DNA of 64,000 nucleotides from Paraperibacillus marinus (GCF_046237605.1 NZ_CP143542.1:3038001-3102000), one strand, 5' to 3'. Counted from the stretch's first letter, positions 32,563 through 41,684 are shown. The notes: generated by a model from the sequence alone, not told the origin. Program-made: numbers and translations.

Positions 32563-32591
32563 ATTATAAGAAATTTGGCTCCCTTTGTCAA
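32563..32591 (-). promoter_or_regulatory. Consensus sigma-A promoter of mhqR
   Basis: Minus strand TTGACA (32591-32586), exactly 17 bases, TATAAT (32568-32563). Both hexamers are perfect. The operator lies immediately downstream. Confidence 0.9.
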
Positions 32592-32691
32592 ACAGCTTAA
32601 ATTCTGAGCTTGCTGTCTTCACCTTGTGGGAGATTTGTTTTATAATTTATCCAAATACTTAATCAAGTAAATAAAAAGTTAGGAGTCTATT

Positions 32692-33909
32692 ATGAACCTC
32701 GCTGCCACAGCAAAAAAAAACGTTCCATCCCAGCAGCCCGCCTTCAAGGTGCTGTTGATCCTGGGCTTGTGCCATCTATTGAATGATACGCTTCAATCGG
32801 TGGTTCCCGCCATGTTTCCCATTCTCGCAAAATCCATGGCTCTTTCTTATACACAGCTGGGCATCATCGCTTTTGCCCTGAATATTACGTCATCGCTCCT
32901 GCAGCCTGCAGTGGGATGGTATACCGATAAAAAGCCTATGCCCTATGCCCTTCCCGCCGGGCTGACAAGCACACTCCTTGGAATTGTGCTGCTTGCTGTT
33001 GTCAGGGATTACTCCCTGATCATCCTTTCCGTCCTTTTGATCGGGATCGGTTCTGCGGTTTTTCATCCGGAAGGATCCAGGGTTGCATTCCTGGCAGCCG
33101 GTTCAAAACGGGGTCTTGCCCAGGCCATCTATCAGGTGGGAGGCAATACCGGACAGGCCCTGGCGCCGCTGATCACGGCACTCGTGCTTGTTCCGCTCGG
33201 CCAGATTGGCGGTCTGTGGTTTGCGCTCGTTGCTCTTGCGGCTGTATTTCTCTTGTTTTACATTGCCGGCTGGTATACAAATGCGCTTGGTGCGTATCGG
33301 AAAAAAATGAAGGCTCGCGGAGCCGGAGGCCGGCCGCTGACAAGGAAAATCTGGATTTCTCTTTCCATCCTGTTATTTCTTATTTTCGCCCGTTCCTGGT
33401 ATATATCAGGAATGACGAATTTCTACGCTTTCTATTTGATAGAAAAGTATTCTTTCAGCATAAGAGAGTCACAGGTTTATATTTTCGCGTTCCTTGCGGC
33501 CGGAGCGTTTGGCACGTTCTTCGGCGGCCCGCTTGCCGACAGATTCGGAAAAAGGAATGTTATTCTCTTTTCCATCCTTGGCAGCAGCCCCCTTACCATC
33601 CTGATTCCTTATGTGCCTGCTCCTCTTGCGATCATCCTGTTATTGCTGACCGGCTTTGTTCTTATGGCTAGCTTCAGTGTAATGGTCGTGTATGCACAGG
33701 AACTGGTCCCGGGAAAAGTAGGCACAATGGCCGGCCTGACAGTGGGCCTTGCCTTCGGAATGGGCGCCATCGGCTCAGTGGCTCTCGGGTCCTTGTCTGA
33801 CCAGTTCGGCTTGCTGCCTACAATTGAGTGGGTCGGCATGCTTCCGCTGTTCGGAATCCTGGCACTGATGCTGCCTTCGGACCGGCTGCTTGAAAGCTGG
33901 AATAAATAA
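32692..33909 (+). CDS. MFS exporter of the fosmidomycin-resistance (Fsr) type
   Basis: 405 residues with TTAGGAGTCT before the ATG. About twelve membrane helices; N-terminal LGLCHLLNDTLQSVVPAMFPIL and GSAVFHPEGSRVAFLAAG are characteristic of the Fsr family, with a typical MFS loop ADRFGKRN in the second half. Fsr-type proteins export fosmidomycin and various drugs; the natural substrate is unknown. It is divergent from the mhqR-like repressor across a 185-base region containing the operator, so co-regulation is possible. Confidence 0.87.
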   Translation: MNLAATAKKNVPSQQPAFKVLLILGLCHLLNDTLQSVVPAMFPILAKSMALSYTQLGIIAFALNITSSLLQPAVGWYTDKKPMPYALPAGLTSTLLGIVLLAVVRDYSLIILSVLLIGIGSAVFHPEGSRVAFLAAGSKRGLAQAIYQVGGNTGQALAPLITALVLVPLGQIGGLWFALVALAAVFLLFYIAGWYTNALGAYRKKMKARGAGGRPLTRKIWISLSILLFLIFARSWYISGMTNFYAFYLIEKYSFSIRESQVYIFAFLAAGAFGTFFGGPLADRFGKRNVILFSILGSSPLTILIPYVPAPLAIILLLLTGFVLMASFSVMVVYAQELVPGKVGTMAGLTVGLAFGMGAIGSVALGSLSDQFGLLPTIEWVGMLPLFGILALMLPSDRLLESWNK

Positions 33910-33946
33910 AAGCAAAGGGAGCTGTCTTATCAGCTCCAAAAACAGT

Positions 33947-33970
33947 GCCCGGGATTTTTCCCGGGCTTTG
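33947..33970 (+). terminator. Terminator of the MFS gene
   Basis: A perfect GCCCGGG/CCCGGGC stem with a 6-base loop, then TTTGCTG. A second GGAGCTG/CAGCTCC hairpin precedes it at 33918-33937. Confidence 0.75.
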
Positions 33971-34019
33971 CTGTGTACATATAATAAGAAAGCAGCTGGC
34001 TGTTCCGTTCCAGAGAATT

Positions 34020-34145
34020 GCAAGTAAATGAGTCAGTTCCGCAAGTAAATCTGCCGATTCCGCAAGTAAAACTGCCTAATCCGCAAGTAAGATGAAGGTT
34101 TCGGCAAGTAAAGGTCTCAGTGCCGCAAGTAAAGTGCTAGGCACA
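34020..34145. repeat. Six-unit 21-bp periodic array with GCAAGTAAA core
   Basis: The core GCAAGTAA begins at 34020, 34041, 34062, 34083, 34104 and 34125, exactly 21 bp apart each time. Each unit is a conserved 8-9 base core followed by 12 more variable bases, often ending in TTCC. Units differ too much to be recent slippage products, yet the period is exact. The minus-strand frame TTT ACT TGC stays open across it, while the plus GCA AGT AAA frame has stops in two units. It is intergenic between the MFS gene terminator and the chromate transporter pair. Confidence 0.9.
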
Positions 34146-34311
34146 TAGTGTTAAAAGCTTCTCGTATCGGAATAAATGAGTCCTTATGATTAAAAAACAG
34201 GCTGCAGAAGTGAAATAGAGCAAAAATCTGAGTCAAAACGCACAGAAAATGTGTAAAAAGCTTAATATTATCTCTTTCGACGGTCCGCACCATCCCTGTA
34301 CCTTTTCATAA
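34146..34311. other. Intergenic stretch with no recognised element
   Basis: About 165 bases between the 21-bp array and the chrA terminator. No ORF, promoter or hairpin is recognised. Confidence 0.35.
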
Positions 34312-34344
34312 CAAAAATGGATGCCCCAAACTCCCGGGACATCC
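34312..34344 (-). terminator. Terminator of the chrA pair
   Basis: Minus strand GGATG-CCC pairs with GGG-CATCC around an 8-9 base loop, followed by ATTTTTG. It lies about 25 bases beyond the second chrA stop. Confidence 0.72.
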
Positions 34345-34369
34345 TCTTTTTTTCTTCACTAAATCCTGT

Positions 34370-34903
34370 TCAAGCAAGAAATACCGCACCATACCCCAGC
34401 GCTCCAACAATAACAAAAGCGGGATGCACCTTTAGCTTTTCCATCAGGATAAAGCTTGCTGCGCATAGCAAAACAGTCTGCAGAACGCCGATGTCCAGAT
34501 ACGAGCCCTTGAAAAATTGAAAGGCCATGACGGCAAGCATGATGGCAATCGCCGGTCTGACAAATAACGTCATCTTTTTGACGCGCGGGGAATCCTTGAA
34601 TTTGTATAGCAAGCTTAAGAGTGCAATCAGCAGAATAAGAGAAGGGGCGACAGTGGAAAAAACACCGGTAATGGCCCCCAATATTCCGCCCTGCTGATAT
34701 CCTATATACCCCGCCATCTTGGTAGCAATCGGGCCCGGCAGAGAGTTGCCGAATGCGAGGACCTCACTGAATTCTTTGACAGTGAGCCAGTTATATCTGT
34801 CCACCACTTCATTTTCAATCAGCGGGATTGAAGACGGCCCGCCGCCGTACCCAAGGATTCCCGGGATGAAAAACGCAAGGAAAATCTTCCACTGTATCAT
34901 CAT
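34370..34903 (-). CDS. Chromate transporter-family protein, half-length (second subunit)
   Basis: 177 residues, a single CHR domain with the conserved GYGGGPSSIPLIENEVV near residue 18 and NSLPGPIATKMAGYIGYQQGG. Half-length CHR proteins work as pairs of opposite topology. The ATG overlaps the stop of the first gene by four bases (ATGA). The family exports chromate in characterised members, but sulfate or other anions are possible. Similar to the B. subtilis ywrA/ywrB pair, which also lies near a gamma-glutamyltransferase gene (ywrD). Confidence 0.88.
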   Translation of the reverse strand: MMIQWKIFLAFFIPGILGYGGGPSSIPLIENEVVDRYNWLTVKEFSEVLAFGNSLPGPIATKMAGYIGYQQGGILGAITGVFSTVAPSLILLIALLSLLYKFKDSPRVKKMTLFVRPAIAIMLAVMAFQFFKGSYLDIGVLQTVLLCAASFILMEKLKVHPAFVIVGALGYGAVFLA

Positions 34904-35487
34904 ACCGTCTTCCTTTCCGATGCAGCAACCTCTTCACTGGCTGCTGCCCTCTGCTTTTTTACAGGAGAAAATACCGCCCAGGCAAGCAGTCCTGCGATCA
35001 GGAAGCCGGGATGGAGGCCCAGTACTTCCATGGCGATGAGGCTTGCTGTGATCAGGACAAGATTGAGCTTCCAGCCCAGCCCCTTTTCCCCGTTCTTATA
35101 AAACTGCCAGGTCAGGACTGCGAGCATGACACCCACCACCGGGACAACTGCCTTAGTCATTCCGAGCACCCAGGGCTTATCCTTATAAGCGGACAGTGAC
35201 GAGAGCAGTACAATCATCAGGAGGATGGTCGGAATGACAGAAGCAGCCAGGGCATTTAACAGCCCAAGGATCCCTGCAGTCCGGTAGCCGATATACCCGG
35301 CCATCTTGGTTGCAATCGGTCCGGGAAGAGTGTTGGCAAGTGCCAGGATATCGCCAAACTCTTCATCATCCAGCCACTTGTACTTTTCTACTACTTCCTT
35401 ATGGACGAGCGGGATGGAGGAAGGGCCGCCGCCGTAGCCCAGCATGCCCACCCTGAAGAAAGCCATGAATATCTGTATATGTTTCAT
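34900..35487 (-). CDS. Chromate transporter-family protein, half-length (first subunit)
   Basis: 195 residues with one CHR domain: LGYGGGPSSIPLVHKEVVEKY, ALANTLPGPIATKMAGYIGYRTAG and about five to six hydrophobic helices, ending in a charged tail. Translationally coupled to the second half-size subunit. It lies 34 bases after the gamma-glutamyltransferase gene on the same strand and is probably in its operon. Confidence 0.88.
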   Translation of the reverse strand: MKHIQIFMAFFRVGMLGYGGGPSSIPLVHKEVVEKYKWLDDEEFGDILALANTLPGPIATKMAGYIGYRTAGILGLLNALAASVIPTILLMIVLLSSLSAYKDKPWVLGMTKAVVPVVGVMLAVLTWQFYKNGEKGLGWKLNLVLITASLIAMEVLGLHPGFLIAGLLAWAVFSPVKKQRAAASEEVAASERKTV

Positions 35488-35521
35488 GATTATCAGATCC
35501 TTTGATGTTCATTTATAAGGC

Positions 35522-37135
35522 TTACCAGACAGCAACGGCTCCATCAGTCCTTGGCTCGGTCCCACCATGGAGCACGCCGGTTTCCGGGTTGCGCCAGATA
35601 ATCTGGCCCCGGCCGAAGCTGCCTGAGTCTGCCGCTGTTTTTATAATATGGCCTTTCCGGATAAGCGAATCGACGATATGCTGAGGTACCGTTCTTTCAA
35701 CTTCTATCGTTCTCCCTTCCAGCCACTGCCATCTGGGTGCATCAAGTGCAGCCTGTGGATTCAGGTGAAAGTCAAGCGTATTCATGATAACCTGCACATG
35801 GCCCTGCGGCTGCATATAGCCGCCCATCACTCCGAATGGGCCCACAGGTACGCCGCCCTTCGTCAAAAATCCCGGGATGATGGTGTGATATGTCTGTTTG
35901 GAGGGCTCAAGGCTGTTTGCATGGTCCTTCTCCAGGGAGAAATCGGCTCCGCGATTTTGCAGCGCAAGTCCTGTGCCGGGGATAACAATCCCTGATCCGA
36001 AACCCATATAATTGGACTGGATGAAAGAAACCATATTTCCTTCTGAATCAGCGGACGACAAGTAAACGGTACCCCCGGATGGCGGTGTTCCCGGCAGAGG
36101 CTCTAATGCTGTGCTGCCGATCAGCCGGCTCCGTTCATCGGCATAGCCCTCGCTTAGCAGCTGTTCGACAGAGACGCTCATTTTGTCCTCTTGTGTGATA
36201 TACTTCTTGCCATCACTGAAGGCAAGCTTCATTGCTTCAATCTGCTTATGATACGTATCGGCGCATTCCTTTTCAGCAAAATCGAATTTTTTCAGGATAT
36301 TGAGTGCCATTAAAGCAATCATTCCCTGCCCGTTCGGCGGGATTTCCCACACATCATATCCCCGGTAATTGACACTGACGGGATTTACCCATCGGGGCTT
36401 GAATGCCTGCAGGTCTTCTTTTCTGATAAAGCCGCCATGCTCTCTTGAAAAAGCATCAATCTGTTCGGCAAGCTTTCCGGAATACAGGGATTCTGCTCCG
36501 GTTTCACCAATTTCCCTTAAAGTTGCAGCATGGGCAGGCGACTTCCAGATGTCTCCGGGAGCCGGCGCTTTCCCTCCCGGCAGGAAGGTTTCAAACCAGG
36601 ATTCAAATTCGGGCCCTTTCAGCGCCTGCTTAAAAGCGGCGGCCGCCCTGTTCCAATACTTGGCCAGCACGGGGGAGACGGGATACCCATTCTCCGCATA
36701 GTCAATGGCAGGCTCCAGCACCTCTGACAACGGAAGCTTTCCAAAACGCCTGGAAAGCTCTGCCCATGCACCGGGGGCACCGGGAACAGTAACGGGGACC
36801 AGCCCAAACTTCGGCATCTTTTCATATCCCATTGCCTTCACTTTATCACTGCTTATGGACGCGGGTGATTGGCCGCTTGCATTCAGGCCGTACAATTCCC
36901 CCTTGGTCCAGATGATGGCAAAGGCGTCGCCTCCTATCCCGTTTGAGGTTGGCTCAACAACAGTCAGGCAGGCAGCGGCAGCGATTGCCGCATCAATCGC
37001 ATTCCCTCCCCTTTTTAATATATCCAGGCCTGCCTGGGCTGCCAGAGGCTGGCTTGTCGCTACCATCCCGTTCCTGCCTATGGTTTCCATTCTCTGGGAA
37101 GTGTATGGATAGTGTAAAGAATCGTTATCAGCCAT
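35522..37135 (-). CDS. ywrD: Gamma-glutamyltransferase family protein (YwrD-like)
   Basis: 537 residues from the ATG at 37135, with AAGGAGACCATT upstream. It is a proenzyme of the Ntn-hydrolase family; the likely autocleavage threonine is in PSGGTVYLSS, followed by EGNMVSFIQSNYMGFGSG and the late GGYMQPQGHVQV. No signal peptide is seen, so it would be cytoplasmic, unlike classical secreted Ggt, and resembles YwrD. It would hydrolyse gamma-glutamyl bonds such as in glutathione. It lies downstream of a peptide ABC importer, which may deliver the substrate. Confidence 0.88.
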   Translation of the reverse strand: MADNDSLHYPYTSQRMETIGRNGMVATSQPLAAQAGLDILKRGGNAIDAAIAAAACLTVVEPTSNGIGGDAFAIIWTKGELYGLNASGQSPASISSDKVKAMGYEKMPKFGLVPVTVPGAPGAWAELSRRFGKLPLSEVLEPAIDYAENGYPVSPVLAKYWNRAAAAFKQALKGPEFESWFETFLPGGKAPAPGDIWKSPAHAATLREIGETGAESLYSGKLAEQIDAFSREHGGFIRKEDLQAFKPRWVNPVSVNYRGYDVWEIPPNGQGMIALMALNILKKFDFAEKECADTYHKQIEAMKLAFSDGKKYITQEDKMSVSVEQLLSEGYADERSRLIGSTALEPLPGTPPSGGTVYLSSADSEGNMVSFIQSNYMGFGSGIVIPGTGLALQNRGADFSLEKDHANSLEPSKQTYHTIIPGFLTKGGVPVGPFGVMGGYMQPQGHVQVIMNTLDFHLNPQAALDAPRWQWLEGRTIEVERTVPQHIVDSLIRKGHIIKTAADSGSFGRGQIIWRNPETGVLHGGTEPRTDGAVAVW

Positions 37136-37190
37136 AATGGTCTCCTTTTTTTCATATTCAATCATGATGCTTAAGCCCTTTGCTCTAATG

Positions 37191-37234
37191 AAAGAAGCAG
37201 AGGGAGCCTTTATAAGGCCGCTCCGCTTCTTTTT
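37191..37234 (-). terminator. Possible terminator between the peptide transporter and ggt
   Basis: Minus strand AGAAGC-GGAG pairs imperfectly with CTCC-GCTTCT around a loop containing GCCTTATAAAGGC; only a short T stretch follows, so termination may be partial. Confidence 0.5.
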
Positions 37235-37253
37235 ACTTACAGGGTTCTCTTCC

Positions 37254-38237
37254 CTATTTATGATGACAGGCGATAAAATGGCCTTCTTCTATTTCGCGCC
37301 ACTGAGGCCTCACAAGCTTGCACTGTTCAGTGGCAAGCGGACAGCGTGTATGGAATGCACAGCCGGCAGGGGGATCGGTGGGACTTGGCAGATCTCCTGT
37401 CAGGCGGATGCGTTCCCTCCTTTTACCTACGACCGGCCTCGGGATGGCTGATAAGAGGGCTTCTGTATAAGGATGGACTGGATTTGTGTACAGCTTCTCA
37501 ACCGGTGCCAGCTCGACCATCTGGCCAAGATACATAACGAGGACCCGGCTGCAAAGGTGGCGGACCACCCCTAAGTCATGCGAAACGAACATATAAGTGA
37601 GGCCATGTTTTTCCTGGAGGTCCTGAAGCAGCTTGATCACTTGTGCCTGAACGGAAACATCAAGGGCCGACACCGGCTCATCACAGACGATGAAAGACGG
37701 GTTTATGGAAATGGCCCTGGCAATTCCAATCCTCTGGCGCTGGCCGCCGGAAAATTCATGTGGATACCGGCCATAGTGTTCTTCCTTTAAACCCACTTCC
37801 CTTAGGAGCTCAAGGACTTTTTCCCTTCTCTCATCCGGACTGAGTTTTGTGTGGATTAAAAGTGCCTCTTCAATGGCATCTCCAATCCTTTGCTTGGGGT
37901 TCAGAGAAGCATACGGATCCTGGAAGATCATCTGCATTTCACGTTTGTACGGCTTCAGCTGCCGGGCTGTCTTTTCTGACAAGTCATCGCCCTTAAACTT
38001 CATTTTTCCTTCCGTTGCTTTTTCCAGCCCAAGGATCGTGCGGCCAAGCGTGGATTTTCCGCACCCGGACTCACCGACCACCCCTAATGTTTCTCCTTCA
38101 TAGATATCAAGGGAAATGCCGTCGACTGCTTTTACATGGCTTTTTACACGCTTTAGGATCCCGCCTTTGATAGGATAATGCTTTTTTATATTGTCCAGGC
38201 TATACAGCACTTGTTGGCTTGTAGTTTGTGTACTCAT
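37254..38237 (-). CDS. Peptide ABC transporter ATPase (OppF/DppF-type)
   Basis: 327 residues from the ATG at 38237, preceded by AGGAGGAAGG. Walker A (GESGCGKST), signature FSGGQRQRIGIARAI, Walker B (FIVCDEPVSALD), and the C-terminal cysteine-containing oligopeptide/dipeptide motif (CAFHTRCPLATEQC) that can bind an iron-sulfur cluster. It overlaps oppD by 38 bases and is last of the five transporter genes. Confidence 0.93.
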   Translation of the reverse strand: MSTQTTSQQVLYSLDNIKKHYPIKGGILKRVKSHVKAVDGISLDIYEGETLGVVGESGCGKSTLGRTILGLEKATEGKMKFKGDDLSEKTARQLKPYKREMQMIFQDPYASLNPKQRIGDAIEEALLIHTKLSPDERREKVLELLREVGLKEEHYGRYPHEFSGGQRQRIGIARAISINPSFIVCDEPVSALDVSVQAQVIKLLQDLQEKHGLTYMFVSHDLGVVRHLCSRVLVMYLGQMVELAPVEKLYTNPVHPYTEALLSAIPRPVVGKRRERIRLTGDLPSPTDPPAGCAFHTRCPLATEQCKLVRPQWREIEEGHFIACHHK

Positions 38238-39207
38238 GACCTTCCTCCTCATGAAGCCAGCACCTTACCGAATGGCCATTTGACCCTTGTGTGACATCCG
38301 GCGGCTGGACCTTGCATTTTTCCATGGCATAGGGACAGCGTGGATGGAACCGGCATCCGCTGATCTGTTCATTCAAGCTTGGCAGCGAACCCGGAATCGG
38401 ATTCAGGCTGAAATCAGGATCATCGACATTTGGCACAGATGAGAGCAGCCCTTTCGTATACGGATGTTTTGGTTCTGTGAATATTTCCTCCACCGGGCCT
38501 TCCTCAATAATCTCACCTGCATACATGACAATCACCCTGTCTGCCGTCTCTGCCACTACCCCCATATCATGCGTGATCATGATGACACTTGTTTCAAATT
38601 CGTCTTTCAGGTCATTCAGCAGATCGAGGATCTGCGCCTGGATGGTGACATCCAGTGCGGTCGTAGGTTCGTCTGCAATCAGCAGCTTAGGATTGCAGGC
38701 TAGTGCTATGGCAATCATCACACGCTGGCGCATGCCTCCTGACAGCTCGTGGGGATATTGCTTCATCCTTTTTTCAGGAAGCGGGATGCCGACCTGGCGC
38801 AGGAGTTCCACCCCCTGCTGGATTGCAGCTTTTTTAGATAATTTCCGGTGGATCATGAGCGGCTCACACAGCTGGAAACCGATGGTGAACGTGGGGTTTA
38901 AGGCTGTCATCGGCTCCTGAAAAATCATGGAGATTTCGTTCCCCCGGATTTTCCTCATCCTGTCGCTATCCAGCTTCAGCAGGTTTTCACCCTTGAACTC
39001 GATTTTCCCCTGGGAGCTTGCATTTCCCGCAAGAAGTCCCATGATGGAAAGGGCAGTGATGCTTTTGCCGCATCCAGACTCCCCTACAATGCATAGTGTC
39101 TCTCCCTTTTGTAATGAAAAGGAGATTCCGCGGACGGCAGAAACTTCACCGCCCCCGGTTTTGAATGTAGTCACCAGATTTTCAATCTCCAAGATTTTCT
39201 CGGCCAT
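38200..39207 (-). CDS. Peptide ABC transporter ATPase (OppD/DppD-type)
   Basis: 335 residues. Walker A (GESGCGKSI), signature LSGGMRQRVMIAIAL, Walker B (LLIADEPTTALD), and a C-terminal cysteine motif (CRFHPRCPYAMEKC) of the oligopeptide/dipeptide family. It pairs with the downstream DppF-like ATPase to power the importer and starts 8 bases after the binding-protein gene. Confidence 0.93.
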   Translation of the reverse strand: MAEKILEIENLVTTFKTGGGEVSAVRGISFSLQKGETLCIVGESGCGKSITALSIMGLLAGNASSQGKIEFKGENLLKLDSDRMRKIRGNEISMIFQEPMTALNPTFTIGFQLCEPLMIHRKLSKKAAIQQGVELLRQVGIPLPEKRMKQYPHELSGGMRQRVMIAIALACNPKLLIADEPTTALDVTIQAQILDLLNDLKDEFETSVIMITHDMGVVAETADRVIVMYAGEIIEEGPVEEIFTEPKHPYTKGLLSSVPNVDDPDFSLNPIPGSLPSLNEQISGCRFHPRCPYAMEKCKVQPPDVTQGSNGHSVRCWLHEEEGHEYTNYKPTSAV

Positions 39208-39214
39208 ACTATCC

Positions 39215-40753
39215 CTACTTTCTTTCCGCGTTGTATAGACTCCATTGGCCGGTAGGCTCCAGATTGATGCCCTTTACGGATTTATCAGCAGCTATCGATG
39301 CAACTCCATGGTAAATAGGGATGACTGGAAGGTCTGAAAGCACAAGCTCGTTAGCCTGTTTCAGGAATTTTTTCCGTTCGTTCTGGTCAACTGTTGAACG
39401 GGAAGCTTCAATTAATTTATCGAGCTCCGGGTTCTTATATCGGCCTACATTGGTTGAGCCTGCATTTTTCGAATGAAGTCTAGGGAATAGCAGTTCACTG
39501 CCATCACCCGTCACATTTGACCAGCCTGCAACAGTAAGATCAAATTTGCCGTTCTGTGAGGCTTCGAGGTATGTGCCCCATTCAAGAGTTTCAATCTTGG
39601 CTTTGATTCCCGCTTCCGCGAGCTGGGCCTGGAACACTTCAGCCATATTCATGTAGCCGGCCGTATTTGCGGCAAGCAGTGTGATTTGCTGCTTGTCAAA
39701 GCCGTTTGCTTTAACAATCTCTTTCGCTTTTTCAGGGTCATACTGTATAGCTTTTTGCTCTGATGACTTGTCATATCCGAATAGCTCGGGACCGATGAAT
39801 GAGCCGGATTCCACTCCAAGCCCGCGCAGTTTTTTTACATAGCCCTTTGTATCAATGGCATATGCTGCGGCTTTTCGGAATTCAGGATTATTCATAGGCG
39901 CCTTATCCATATTGAAGGCCATGTAATAGACTGGTGTACCTGGTTTCTTTTCAATGCCTGCGCTCTTTATTTTTTCTACACGGGGCAGTAATTCAGCGGT
40001 AACATTATCAAGGAAATTCACCTTGCCTGTCTGCAGCATTGAAACAGCCGTAGTAATCTCAGGCACTACTTTGAATGTGACTTTTTTCAGTTTCGGGGCT
40101 TTCTGCCAGTAGTCTTTGTTAGCCTGGAGCACAATGTCCTCTCCATTTTCCTTGGCCTTGAATTTGAATGGTCCTGTACCGACCGGATTCTTCATCAAAT
40201 CCTGCTTTTTATCAGCTGTCGGGCTGACAATGGCAGCATTGGAATGTGTCAGGGCTGCAAGCATTGGTCCGTACGGATTTTTGGTCTTCAGGATTACTGT
40301 TTTTGCATCCTTTACTTCTATTGATTTAATCGGCTCCAGAAGCGAGGCGCGCGGAGCGGCGGTTTTGGGATCTTTAATTTTATCGAACGTGTATTTTACA
40401 GCCTCTGCGTTAAAGTCTGTTCCATCCTGGAATTTGATTCCATCTTTCAAGGTAATGACCCAGGTGTTGGGGTCCGGATTGTCAGCCTTTTCGGCAAGGA
40501 GTCCTTTTATTTCATTCGTCTTGGAATCCCGGTAAAACAGAGTTTCATAGATTTGTTCATTTACAGCAGAAGAGACTGAATCATTAGTCAGGATCGGGGA
40601 GAGCCCTACGACTTTTGAGGTGGTTGCATAGGTGATTTCCTGGGCATCTTTCCCGCTTCCGCTTTGACCTGATGACGATTTGCTGCTGCATCCTGCTAAA
40701 GTTAATACCAAAACGAAAAGTAAGGCCGGCCATTTAGTCAAAAGTTTACGCAT
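39215..40753 (-). CDS. Peptide-binding lipoprotein (SBP family 5)
   Basis: 512 residues with an AGGAGGAATAAAT ribosome site. The signal peptide ends with lipobox LTLAGC, followed by a Ser/Gly linker and a DppA/OppA-like fold (ITLKDGIKFQDGTDFNAEAVKYTFDKI; VGTGPFKFK; AYAIDTKGYV). It would capture small peptides outside the membrane. Its place after both permease genes rather than at the head of the operon is less usual. Glutathione-type ligands are suggested by the neighbouring gamma-glutamyltransferase, not by the sequence itself. Confidence 0.93.
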   Translation of the reverse strand: MRKLLTKWPALLFVLVLTLAGCSSKSSSGQSGSGKDAQEITYATTSKVVGLSPILTNDSVSSAVNEQIYETLFYRDSKTNEIKGLLAEKADNPDPNTWVITLKDGIKFQDGTDFNAEAVKYTFDKIKDPKTAAPRASLLEPIKSIEVKDAKTVILKTKNPYGPMLAALTHSNAAIVSPTADKKQDLMKNPVGTGPFKFKAKENGEDIVLQANKDYWQKAPKLKKVTFKVVPEITTAVSMLQTGKVNFLDNVTAELLPRVEKIKSAGIEKKPGTPVYYMAFNMDKAPMNNPEFRKAAAYAIDTKGYVKKLRGLGVESGSFIGPELFGYDKSSEQKAIQYDPEKAKEIVKANGFDKQQITLLAANTAGYMNMAEVFQAQLAEAGIKAKIETLEWGTYLEASQNGKFDLTVAGWSNVTGDGSELLFPRLHSKNAGSTNVGRYKNPELDKLIEASRSTVDQNERKKFLKQANELVLSDLPVIPIYHGVASIAADKSVKGINLEPTGQWSLYNAERK

Positions 40754-40771
40754 ATTTATTCCTCCTGAATT

Positions 40772-41671
40772 TTAGTTATCTACATTCATGCCTGGATCGA
40801 GTGCATCACGCAGGGCATCCCCAACCACATTGAAGGCAAAAACCACAAGCATGATGGCAATTCCCGGGATGACGATCATATGCGGCGAAGTCCACATAAA
40901 ATCCTGTCCTGCCGAAATCATCGCCCCCCACTCCGGAGTCGGCGGCTGTGCCCCAAGCCCCAAAAAGCTGAGCGAGGCAGTTGACAGAATCGCGGTTGCC
41001 ATCCTCATGGTGGCGAATACGATGATCGGCGCCATGCAATTGGGCAGCACATGCTTGATTAAGATTCTGGTGTCGCTTGCACCGAGCGATTTCATGGCCA
41101 GTATGTATTCCTGTTTCTTGATTGAAAGAACACTGCCGCGGACAATCCTTGCACATGTCGGTATCGACCAGATACTGATGGCAATGATGACATTAACCAG
41201 GCTCGTGCCAAGAATCGCAATGACCAGCATGGCAAGCAGGATTCCTGGAAAGGCAAATAATAAATCTACAATTCTCATAATAATTCCATCTAATCTCCGG
41301 TAATAGCCCGATATCAATCCAAGGGCAATTCCACCTGCCAGGCCGAGTGCGACTGCGCCTATTCCGACAATCAGAGAAATCCTGGCTCCGTAGACGAGCC
41401 TGCTCCACATATCGCGCCCATAATTATCTGTCCCAAGCCAGTGGCCGCTTGTACCGACTCCCAGTTCTGCCATTGCCAGATCTTGTTTCACAGGATCATG
41501 AACAACAAAGGCCGGTGCGAAGACAGCGAGGATGACCTGTGCCAAAATGATGATGAGGCCCACCGCAGCCACTTTGTTCTTTAAAAGTTTTTTCATTATT
41601 TTCATGAAGGCCGCGTCCTTTTTTTTCGCTGGCAGGACGACAGCTGCTTCACTGACTGTTTCTGCTCTCAT
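40772..41671 (-). CDS. Peptide ABC transporter permease (DppC/OppC-type)
   Basis: 299 residues from the ATG at 41671, with AAGGGGGG upstream. N-terminal OppC_N helix, then five or six helices and the EAA loop LAMKSLGASDTRILIKHVLPNCMAPI. It forms the channel with the DppB-like protein. The gene starts 13 bases after dppB. Confidence 0.93.
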   Translation of the reverse strand: MRAETVSEAAVVLPAKKKDAAFMKIMKKLLKNKVAAVGLIIILAQVILAVFAPAFVVHDPVKQDLAMAELGVGTSGHWLGTDNYGRDMWSRLVYGARISLIVGIGAVALGLAGGIALGLISGYYRRLDGIIMRIVDLLFAFPGILLAMLVIAILGTSLVNVIIAISIWSIPTCARIVRGSVLSIKKQEYILAMKSLGASDTRILIKHVLPNCMAPIIVFATMRMATAILSTASLSFLGLGAQPPTPEWGAMISAGQDFMWTSPHMIVIPGIAIMLVVFAFNVVGDALRDALDPGMNVDN

Positions 41672-41684
41672 AGCACTGCCCCCC

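Noticed and set aside
34020..34145. CRISPR array
   Set aside because: Units are only 21 bp with 8-9 conserved bases and 12-base variable parts, far below CRISPR repeat/spacer lengths, and no cas genes are present.
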